Assembly: GCF_002127325.2 (NCBI RefSeq)
Contig: NC_035437.2
Span: forward strand, 172,394,530-172,458,529
DNA: 64,000 bases
From: Helianthus annuus
Taxonomy: Eukaryota > Streptophyta > Magnoliopsida > Asterales > Asteraceae
Direction of reading: 5' to 3'
The notes beneath the pieces were generated by a model, which ran no database searches, was not told the DNA's origin, and worked only from the letters and a program-made list of their open reading frames with translations. Of this stretch, positions 56,847 through 64,000 are shown in pieces. The stretch's first letter is position 1. The number at the start of each line of letters is the position of its first letter. The translations under genes and the position numbers were made by a program.

Positions 56847-58107
56847 ACACATTCACATATACACGTAATGTAACTTGATTTATTGTTTACATATGCAGCA
56901 TACTTCTATTAGCCCCGATGGTAAGCTTCTTATTGTCGTGGGAGATAACCCGGTGGGACTGTTGGTGGACTCTCGTTCAGGAAAGGTAAATTATATTTAC
57001 CGTTTGATAACTTTTACTATGATGACTTGTAAATAAATTCTGCAACAAAAACCATTAGACATCAAAATATTTGATAAAAACCTTCCAACTTCAAAAGATT
57101 TTGATTTAATAGGTTATCAAGTCATAGAAAGTGACGTGCCAATAACTCTGATTAAAATTTAGATTAAAATGCCATTTTCGTCCCTGAGGTTTGGCCAATT
57201 TTGCGACTTTCGTCCAAAGATTTGTTTTTTCGCATATGGATCCAAAAGGTTTGAAATCTTGCCATTTTCATCCGGCTCGTTAACTCCATCCATTTTTTCT
57301 TCGTTAAGTCAGGGGTATTTACGTCTTTTTGTTAACTTAAAGGGCAATTCGGTGTTTTACACGTTATGTAAAAAGACCGAATACCCCAGAAAAGGACTGA
57401 AGTGCCCTTTAAGTTAACAATAAAGACGGAAATACCCCTGACTTAACAGAGAAAATTGGATGGAGTTAACGAGCCGGTGAAAATGACAAGATTTCAAATC
57501 TTTTGGATCTAGATGCGAAAAACAAACTTTTGGACGAAAGTCGCAAAACTGGCCAAACCTCAGCGACGAAAATGGCATATTACTCTAAAATTTACGATGA
57601 AACATTTTGAATCGGGGGTTGCTTTTTACGGGTGGAAATCTTTTTCACCCTTTTTCTAAAATATAAGTTATGAACTTTGCGGAATGTTTGCAGACAGTCG
57701 CGTCATTATTCGGACACTTGGATTTCTCATTTGCATCAGCATGGCATCCCGATGGTCAAACTTTCGCAACAGGGAACCAAGACAAAACCTGCAGAGTTTG
57801 GGACATACGAAACCTGTCAAAATCAGTAACAGCTCTCAAGGGAAACATAGGAGCCATTAGATCTATCCGTTACTCATCCGACGGTCGGTTCATGGCCATG
57901 GCTGAACCGGCTGACTTTGTACATGTGTTTGATGTTAATAGTGGTTATGAAAAGGAGCAAGAAATCGATTTCTTTGGTGAGATATCGGGTACGTCTTTTA
58001 GTCCTGATACAGAATCGCTTTTTATTGGTGTTTGGGACCGTACGTATGGCAGCCTACTGGAGTTGGGACGGAGGCGCAAACATTTTTACTTGGATTCTCT
58101 AATTTGA
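53674..58107 (+). CDS. WD40-repeat protein (C2A9.03-like plant family)
   Basis: Nine coding exons, all GT-AG: 53674-53817, 55046-55213, 55301-55387, 55482-55616, 55705-55815, 56332-56423, 56685-56790, 56899-56985 and 57694-58107; 447 aa. N-terminus acidic (YMADEYEMEDIDDDDDN) with DVDEYDYM, then an ARRGKDIQGIQWERLSITRE block, then beta-propeller repeats: HDVYLMSHFSVFHWSS, VAGGFQGELICK, FTASNNDCGVREFD, SPDGKLLIVVGDNP, HLDFSFASAWHPDGQTFATG, QDKTCRVWDIRN, IRSIRYSSDGRFMAMAEPAD, SPDTESLFIGVWDR. It matches plant proteins annotated as uncharacterised WD repeat-containing C2A9.03-like; molecular role unknown, scaffold for protein complexes expected from the fold. Introns 1, 5, 6 and 8 carry foldback elements. 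The last exon holds about 30% of the protein. Confidence 0.9.
53835..54210. mobile_element. Foldback element, 'AGTCC' type, in WD40 intron 1
   Basis: GAGTTAAATGCC...GGCATTTAACTC, 376 bp. 9 bp target duplication CAAGTCCTT (53826-53834) / TAAGTCCTT (54211-54219). Close sister of 9629-10004. Confidence 0.8.
54429..54758. mobile_element. MITE in WD40 intron 1
   Basis: Inverted ends CCTGGTTTAAAAAAGTG / CTTTTTAAAACCAAG and GAGGCGCG/GCGC-rich interior. Near-perfect 8 bp target duplication CAAATACG (54421-54428) / CAAATAAG (54759-54766), compatible with hAT. No coding capacity. Confidence 0.65.
55950..56275. mobile_element. Foldback element, 'GGTCC' type, in WD40 intron 5
   Basis: AGATGGTCC, GATTTGGTCCC and ATTTAGTCCCC on the left reappear inverted on the right (GGGACCATCT, GGGACTAAATG, GGGACCAAATCC). 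A related relic is at about 62690-62960. Ends not exactly resolved. Confidence 0.6.
56483..56645. mobile_element. Foldback element, 'CGTCC' type, in WD40 intron 6
   Basis: AAATGCCATTTTCGTCCCTG...CAGGGACGAAAATGGCATTT with GACTTACGTCC inside. A shortened relative of 57162-57585. Confidence 0.65.
56793..56841. repeat. (CT)n-(CA)n compound microsatellite in WD40 intron 7
   Basis: A CT run followed by a CA run, starting three bases after the exon 7 donor. Confidence 0.85.
57162..57585. mobile_element. Foldback element, 'CGTCC' type, in WD40 intron 8
   Basis: GATTAAAATGCC...GGCATATTACTC, with a perfect 9 bp target duplication TAAAATTTA (57153-57161 and 57586-57594). Arms carry TTTTCGTCCCTGAGG and GACTTTCGTCC. 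Confidence 0.8.
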
Positions 58108-58686
58108 CATGGTTTTCGATTATACCATAGAAGTTGTGTAACATATGTAGAATGGAAAGATGTACAGAAGCTAGCAAAGAAACTGGCCATGAAATCATTG
58201 TTAGGGGTTATATGTTACAACACATTTACATGGTCGGGCTCTTTCATACGAGAATTTCATAATATGTCGCTCGTTCTGATAATACCATCAATCTATCGCG
58301 CTAACTGTGGAGTTTATGTTTAAACCCAATGCCGCTCTTGTATTTTAGCGAGATATGTGATAGTGTGCTTAGGCAGGGGTAATTTTGTGGCACCCTTATT
58401 ATACTCATTAGTCATCAAACAAAGTTGTGACCAAGTGGTGAAAACGGACAGTGCTATGGTCTTGTCGGAGGCGTTACAATATTGTTGTTGAGCAACTCGG
58501 GTGCCACTCGCAGTCCTGTGACAAACCTCGTCAAGTCCCAATTATACGGCTTTTTTAATCTTTTCTAATGTATTTTTTTTTAATAAAAGAATAGGGGTAA
58601 CTTTAATAGAACAGTGACCAAGTTTCTCAAGTGTTTCATTAAAGTCAACATTTTTTTGTCACTCAACTTTATTTCATTCCTATGCA
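58108..58686 (+). other. 3' UTR of the WD40 gene and intergenic
   Basis: No supported gene on either strand. The first part is probably 3' UTR; the poly(A) site cannot be fixed. Confidence 0.4.
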
Positions 58687-59221
58687 TAGGGATGCAGACG
58701 AACCAAACGAACACAAACAAGACCATGTTCGTGTTCGTTTGTTAAGAAATATATGTGTTCATGAAGTGTTCATGAACACTTACCGGACGAGATATTAGTT
58801 CGTGTTCGTTTGAGAAGGAAATGAACTTTTTCGTGTTCGTTTGTGTTTGTTAATTTTAGGCAACGAACGAAAATGAACGTTGATGAACACAAATGGAAAC
58901 AAACAAACACAAACAAGAGTTTATGAGCTGAAGATATAATACACTGACAATTATTACATATTTTATTTGTAAAAATTTTAAATTATTTAATTTAAATAAA
59001 ATATAAAAACTAAGAAAAAATAATGAACTATCGAACACGTTAGCAAACGTTCACGAACATAAATGAGCGAACGTGACCTCTGTTTATGTTTGTTCATTTA
59101 ACTAAACAAACGGAATTTCTTGTTCGTGTTAATTTGTTTAATAAAGGAACGAACACGAACGAACTTTCTGCCGAACGGTTCACAAACTGTTCGCCGAACG
59201 TTTGGTTCGTTTGCAGCCCTA
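58687..59221. mobile_element. MITE rich in GTTCGTTTG words
   Basis: Inverted ends TAGGGATGCAGACGAACC / GGTTCGTTTGCAGCCCTA. 8 bp imperfect target duplication CCTATGCA (58679-58686) / CTTATGTA (59222-59229). The interior is full of GTTCGTGTTCG and CGAACACGAAC words in both orientations. No coding capacity. Confidence 0.7.
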
Positions 59222-59229
59222 CTTATGTA

Positions 59230-59670
59230 ATTATTTTATATATATGTGTTAAAACAAATTCAGAATTAAGTGAGTCAAATGGAACATATATGAAATCCAG
59301 ATAATTTAATAATTATTATTTTTCCAATATGACTTGTATCTAAAAGTTATGAAGCTTCATTATACTTGCAAGTTGCAACCATCTGAAAAATGATTATGAG
59401 TGTAAGTAAGATTCATGTATGTTTCTTTTCTCACTTAAACTAAAAAAATACTAAAATTCTATAAAAATTTACATAAAATTGGAACACCGATGAAAGTTAA
59501 TACCATTTAGATGAAAGTGAATTCACTACACACTTGAGAAAACTTGATTGTGTGATAATTTCAATAAAAGAAAATAATTACAAATGCAAATAAAAATACT
59601 GTTTTTTTTTATTCTTCCTTATCTCCTGTATATAAATAAAAGAATTATTACCTAGAAATGGAGAAAATGG
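59230..59670. other. AT-rich intergenic, no gene seen
   Basis: No supported exon or terminal repeats before the tRNA terminator. Confidence 0.5.
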
Positions 59671-59676
59671 AAAAAA
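59671..59676 (-). terminator. RNA polymerase III terminator of tRNA-Trp
   Basis: A run of six T on the minus strand, 11 bases after the tRNA 3' end. Confidence 0.75.
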
Positions 59677-59687
59677 TTAAAGGGAAT

Positions 59688-59759
59688 TGAACCCTACGTG
59701 AATCGAACACGCAACCTTCTGATCTGGAGTCAGACGCGCTACCATTGCGCCAAGGATCC
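59688..59759 (-). tRNA. tRNA-Trp (CCA)
   Basis: 72 nt, intronless. The D arm GGCGCAATGGTAGCGCG carries the A box, the anticodon loop is CTCCAGA with anticodon CCA (plus-strand 59725-59727), and the T arm GCGTGTTCGATTCACGT carries the B box. Acceptor GGATCCT pairs with AGGGTTC; discriminator A. The CCA end is not encoded, as expected for a nuclear gene. The seventh acceptor pair is T-A where the plant nuclear tRNA-Trp I know has G-C, so pairing is preserved. It is divergent to PSAG, 213 bp from its start codon. Confidence 0.95.
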
Positions 59760-59781
59760 TTGCTGATAACTTTCCATTATT

Positions 59782-59788
59782 TATATAA
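59782..59788 (+). promoter_or_regulatory. TATA box of PSAG
   Basis: TATATAA within ATTTATATAATTTATAC, 191 bp before the start codon and only 22 bp from the tRNA 5' end. Predicted from motif and position. Confidence 0.5.
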
Positions 59789-59972
59789 TTTATACACAAC
59801 CTTTATCTACAAAACTAGATTCTGATCCAAAAACATCCAATAAAACATCACCACATAATCACCCAAAAATCCTTCCCACATCATTTCCCTCCTCACAATA
59901 ATATTATTCTCCTCCAATACATCATCCCCTCAAACCTCATCTTCATCTTCATTCTTGAACAAGTTCACCACT

Positions 59973-60395
59973 ATGGCCTCCACCTTGTTATCTGCACCAA
60001 CTTTCCAAGGTCTAAGGCCACTTAACAAGCCCACCAAGCCCACCTTGACCATATCCCCAAAGAGAAACTTCAACTGCAAGATCATCAAGTCAGAGCTCAA
60101 CACTTCTTTGGTGATCAGTTTGAGCACCGGTTTATCGCTCTTTTTGGGACGGTTTGTGTTTTTTAATTTTCAAAGGGAGAATGTGGCTAAGCAAGGATTG
60201 CCTGAGCAAAATGGTGTCACTCATTTTGAGGCTGGAGATACAAGGGCTAAGGAGTATGTTAGTCTTTTGAAGTCGAATGATCCGGTCGGGTTTAATATTG
60301 TTGATGTTCTTGCATGGGGTTCCATTGGACATATTGTGGCTTACTATATTTTGGCTACCTCTAGCAATGGTTATGATCCTAACTTTTTTAATTAA
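59973..60395 (+). CDS. PSAG: Photosystem I reaction centre subunit V (PsaG), chloroplast precursor
   Basis: 140 aa, intronless. The start is the ATG in CACTATGGCC; the frame is open upstream but has no earlier ATG. Residues 1 to about 42 form a chloroplast transit peptide ([19 protein letters not shown], rich in S/T/P/K, few acids). The mature protein has two membrane helices, about residues 45-66 ([20 protein letters not shown]) and about 112-134 ([19 protein letters not shown]), joined by a stromal loop with [16 protein letters not shown], and ends NGYDPNFFN. PsaG sits at the edge of the photosystem I core in the thylakoid membrane and helps stabilise it and bind light-harvesting antenna. 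Length and motifs are normal for the family. A TATA box lies at 59782. Confidence 0.97.
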   Translation: MASTLLSAPTFQGLRPLNKPTKPTLTISPKRNFNCKIIKSELNTSLVISLSTGLSLFLGRFVFFNFQRENVAKQGLPEQNGVTHFEAGDTRAKEYVSLLKSNDPVGFNIVDVLAWGSIGHIVAYYILATSSNGYDPNFFN

Positions 60396-60602
60396 GTTTG
60401 GTTATGTGGTTTTGGATTTGATGTATATTGGACCATATATATGTTTTTGACATTATGTGTTTATGGTTATGAAATATATCTTATATGATTTCTAATGAGA
60501 TTTGCCAATATTAATGAAAGTGTGAAATATCAATAAACTAATCTTTAACCAAAGACTTGTCATACAACTTTTACAGTTTGTTACTTTGCTTCAAATTGTG
60601 AA
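60396..60602 (+). other. PSAG 3' UTR
   Basis: AT-rich sequence after the stop with AATGAAAGTG and CAATAAAC as possible near-upstream poly(A) signals (about 60514-60540). Confidence 0.4.
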
Positions 60603-60881
60603 GAGTAAACTTCCGTTTTGCTCCCTGTGGTTTGCTCACTTTAACGGTTTTGCTCCAAACCTTTAAAAATAGCCATTTTACTCCTTGATGTTTCGGTTTT
60701 TTTGCCAGTTTGCTCCCCGCCTCTAACTCCATCCAAATTGTTTGTTTTTCCATTTTGCTCCCCGCAGGGAGCAAACTGGCAACAAAACCAAAACATCAGG
60801 GAGTAAAATGGCTATTTTTAAAGGTTTGGGGCAAAACCGTTAAAGTGACCAAACCACAGGGAACAAAACGGAAGTTCACTC
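60603..60881. mobile_element. Foldback element, 'GCTCC' type
   Basis: GAGTAAACTTCCG...CGGAAGTTCACTC with a perfect 9 bp target duplication AATTGTGAA (60594-60602 and 60882-60890). Arms contain TTTTGCTCCCTGTGGTTTG and TTTTACTCC. 279 bp. Confidence 0.85.
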
Positions 60882-60890
60882 AATTGTGAA

Positions 60891-61565
60891 TTTCTTCCTA
60901 TATCCTAGATGTGTTGTATATACATATATAAAGGTTGTGTTTTGTTTTTTATCCTCTTGGCGTCCTCGAACTATGAAAGTCATAAGTCTAGTCGTCACAA
61001 GTCTGCTGTCGTGCCTAGTGATCATGGCCTTAGATTTGTCGCGAGTACTATTTTTTGACGATAGTTTTCTTGTTATTTAAGTCTTGTTGGCCTATCTCTT
61101 CGGTTGCGTCATAGTTGTAGCTTTTTTCGTTGCATCCGTCCTTTACCCTTAAGTCTCCGCCTGACCAAATACTCATTTATGCGCTATCCGATATAATCCC
61201 TCGAGTATTCGATAATCACATATCATACAAGTTAAAAACGGCTTAAGACTAAGATAGCGAAGCCTACATTTTTCGAGGTGGCCGAAACAACTGAATGCCA
61301 GAGACGGCTAAGCCTACACTTTTTGCGAGGCGGCTGAGACGGTTAAATGGTTGAGATGGCTAATCCTACACTTTACATATTTGGTTGATGAATGACATTT
61401 GACACTATTTGATTGGTCAATGCAACCCCATTAGATATGCTTTTGCTAAAAGACTTAAAAAAAAAAATAAAAAAAAAAAAAAAAAACTTTTTTTATATAA
61501 TGGAAACACTAAAACTGATTCAACCCTACAACAAAACTAAAGCAAAACATAAAAGAATGCAACAT
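60891..61565. other. Intergenic with short degenerate repeats
   Basis: No supported gene. 61240-61375 contains about three degenerate copies of a block with GACGGCTAAGCCTACA and GAGGCGGC. An A-run at 61458-61485. Confidence 0.5.
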
Positions 61566-63190
61566 CTAGACACCAAAAAAGAAGAAAAACACAAGTAAAA
61601 CAAACAATAACATCAACTTAACACAAAATATCCATACCATATTCCTTGCTTCCCACACTTGTTCCTTTTCCAAAATTTCTTCACATGTCACCTGCAACTT
61701 TTCAGCTTGCATCTTTAACTCCATAGCTTTTTCTTCTGCATCTTCAAGCTTCTTCATCATCTCCACTTGTTCTAATAACACCTTCTTTTGTTCCTCCACC
61801 ATCACTTCATATTCTACATTCCAGTGTTCGATTGCTTTCGATATTGCTACATGCTGCACTTCAACCTCTATCTTTTGCTTCATCAGTTCGTCGAGTTCGG
61901 TTTTCAAGTCCCTGTTTTGTTTCGATCCCGTTTCGATGCTATGATCAGCTGAATTATTGTGATCATCTTTTCCAACATTCTTTAGTTTTTGCACTTCTGC
62001 AGATCAGGTTTTATTTGCGGATCATTAAGCACCAAATTGTTGCTTGAAAAGGTATCATTACTTAAACACAGTGTTGTAAAAATCGAGATTAATTGTCTAC
62101 TAATTTATTTTTATTATATTTCTAGGGTAAAGTTCTTGTACAAATAATCTTAACATACTAAACATACAAATTGAAGGAAAACTCAAAAAGACAAGGTGGC
62201 ATTTTTGTAATTACCACCAACTATCAAAGTTACTATACAAATGTGAACTCAACCAAAAATATCTAAAAAAATATAATTTTTTTTTAACATTTTTTATTAA
62301 AAAATCGCTACTTTTCGTAGCAGCAAAAAAAAAAATAAAAAATTGCTAACAAAATGTAGCGATTTTTTAATAAAAAATGTTAAAAAAAAATTATATTTTT
62401 TTAGATATTTTTGGTTGAGTTCACATTTGTATAGTAACTTTGATAGTTGGTGGTAATTACAAAAATGCCACCTTGTCTTTTTGAGTTTTCCTTCAATTTG
62501 TATGTTTAGTATGTTAAGATTATTTGTATTTGATCATTTGCCTATATTTCTAACCTAATCGGACCTAAAATCCATGATCGGTGATCAGTCAAAGGCAGTA
62601 AAAAAAATCAATCAAAATTGGTCAAAATCTTTGAAGTATTTGAAAATTATAACTATTAATCCGAGCAATGGTCGTGTGGTTTACCAAAACTTTGGATTTT
62701 GTCCCCAGCTTTCCAAAAGTACTTTGGATTTTGTCCCCAGCTTTCCAAAAGTACTGTCCTTAAAGCTTGCACGTATTAACACATTTAGTCCACGACCAAC
62801 AAATCTTAAGTTTCAGCATGTCTAAGTTAGAGACTAAATGCGTTACAAAGTGCAGTGCAAACAACAGGGACCATCCATGTGACTTTTGGTAAAGTTAAGT
62901 ACTAAATGTGTTACAAAATGCAAACTACCATGTAGTTTATGAAAGTTGTGGACCAAATCCAAAATTTATGCTTATTAATCCAATCGGATTTATAAGTTTG
63001 AAAAAGTTAGATAATAAAATTATTGGATTCGATTAACCATATAAACGAAACCGGTGATGGATGGAGATGTTATGTTACCAATCTTAAAGGCATCCTGTGC
63101 AGAATGAAGTTTCATCATAGAAACCGTCAAAAGATCTTGTTCGTTTTCGCTGATCAGGTTTTCATCGTCATCATCATGTTCGATTTCCAT
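61566..63190 (-). CDS. Small coiled-coil protein with C-terminal hydrophobic tail
   Basis: Two exons join in frame: 63190-63079 (ATG, ending ATTG|GTAACA) and 61996-61566 (after CTGCAG), 180 aa. Exon 1 is very acidic (MEIEHDDDDENLISENEQD) and runs into MMKLHSAQDAFK. Exon 2 is a long heptad-like helix (about residues 70-155; KTELDELMKQKIEVEVQHVA, MMKKLEDAEEKAMELKMQAE). It ends in VWIFCVKLMLLFVLLVFFFF, a likely single membrane anchor at the extreme C-terminus. I do not recognise the family; the layout is that of a tail-anchored coiled-coil protein. Another possibility is that exon 2 ends at AATATG|GTATGG and an exon outside the window follows. The intron holds a Mutator-like MITE and a foldback relic. 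Confidence 0.55.
62125..62542. mobile_element. Mutator-like MITE (copy B)
   Basis: Nearly the whole 418 bp is two inverted arms (GGGTAAAGTTCTTGTAC..., inverted GGCAAATGATCAAATAC...). Perfect 10 bp target duplication TATATTTCTA (62115-62124 and 62543-62552). Same family as 44607-45099. It lies in the intron of the coiled-coil gene. Confidence 0.88.
62690..62965. mobile_element. Foldback relic, 'GGTCC' type
   Basis: TTTGGATTTTGTCCCCAGC (twice), ACATTTAGTCC on the left and GACTAAATGCG, GGGACCATCCATG, GGACCAAATCC on the right. A degraded relative of 55950-56275. Confidence 0.55.
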
Positions 63191-63427
63191 TGCGGAATGA
63201 GAGTTAGAATTGAGTAGTGAGGATGAACATATAATAAACAAGGAGCATTGAAGTAGTATTCATGGTGATTTTTAAAAATGAAATCGGAAACCCCAGAAGA
63301 ACACATAATAATAGGATGAAGAAAATCTGAGATAGTTTCATGACTGTGGGGTGAATTCAACGTGGAGAGATGCACAGGCGCCACATGGATGTTCATAAAC
63401 ATGTGCTGTCAACCTTTTTCTTTTTTT

Positions 63428-63480
<53 letters not shown>

Positions 63481-64000
63481 TTGAATATTCTATAACAAAA
63501 TATAATTCTAATAAAAAAGCTCCATCACATTTTCTTCCTCAAATCATTAATAATATATTTAATTAATATCTAATTCTAATTAATAATTATTATTAATAAT
63601 ATTATACTATTAATATTAATATTAATATTAATATTAACTAAAATTCAAGATTGATGAATAAAAAAAATACTTAAACGTTTTTTTAACAACAGTTATCAAT
63701 AATTTTAAAACCTATGATTTTAATACTTTTTAAAATGAATAATTATGTTTAAGTATTTTCAAATAATTTATAATTTTCATATTCCAAATATTACTTGTGG
63801 TTTCTGACTTATTCTTGTATTTCACAATAATTTATGCTCAAGATAATTATTATGAATTACTCAGGTCAATCACATATTTGTAATAGGATTTTTGTTTCTT
63901 TTTTAATGAGAAGTGTTTGAATCTTATTTATCCTTCTTTTTAGGTTGTAAAAGGGTTCATGTCAAAACAGGTGATTTTTTTACGGGTCAAAAAGATATGA
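63191..64000. other. Upstream region of the coiled-coil gene, AT-rich, with microsatellites
   Basis: Contains (ATA)n at about 63434-63475 and an ATTAAT-type repeat at about 63608-63638. No exon supported to the window end. Confidence 0.55.

Overview
This is nuclear DNA from a flowering plant, most likely a eudicot and plausibly a daisy-family (Asteraceae) species. It is AT-rich, has intron-containing genes with GT-AG junctions, and carries a nuclear photosystem I gene, a plant tRNA-Trp and a dense load of plant transposons. The family guess is an inference from the style of the small foldback elements, not something proved by the sequence.

Genes. Left to right there are four likely functional protein genes and one tRNA gene. 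(1) A SEC14-like phosphatidylinositol-transfer protein of the plant SFH type (+, coding exons 7144-13190, 13 coding exons, 653 aa). (2) A WD40-repeat protein (+, 53674-58107, 9 coding exons, 447 aa). (3) A tRNA-Trp(CCA) (-, 59688-59759). (4) PSAG, photosystem I subunit G (+, 59973-60395, intronless). (5) A small acidic coiled-coil protein with a C-terminal hydrophobic tail (-, two exons, 63190-61566). These are ordinary single genes, not an operon.

Transposons. The 3' third of the SEC14-like gene is duplicated about 33 kb away (10513-17993 versus 43468-47536). The second copy is a pseudogene with a MITE inside an exon and a lost splice donor. Comparing the two copies gives six insertions with empty sites: a solo LTR, a hAT MITE and a Ty1/copia element in copy 1, and two SINEs and a Mutator-like MITE in copy 2. 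Between the copies lies a nested stack. A PIF/Harbinger element (21851-43308) was broken by a captured gene fragment, by a hAT element (24243-25370) and by a non-autonomous LTR element (25473-42565). That LTR element itself contains a 14.6 kb tandem LTR array, LTR-internal-LTR-internal-LTR (27158-41788), bounded by one 5 bp target duplication.

Small elements. Helitron ends (A|TC...CTAG|T), three SINEs with tRNA-like promoter boxes, hAT and Mutator-like MITEs, and a set of foldback elements with GAGT...ACTC ends and 9 bp target duplications fill most remaining intergenic and intronic DNA. No CRISPR array, phage or bacterial system is present. The most unusual items are the three-LTR tandem array with its palindrome clusters, a Helitron end preceded by eight degenerate copies of its own terminal hairpin, and the foldback families that share a phrase-like internal structure.
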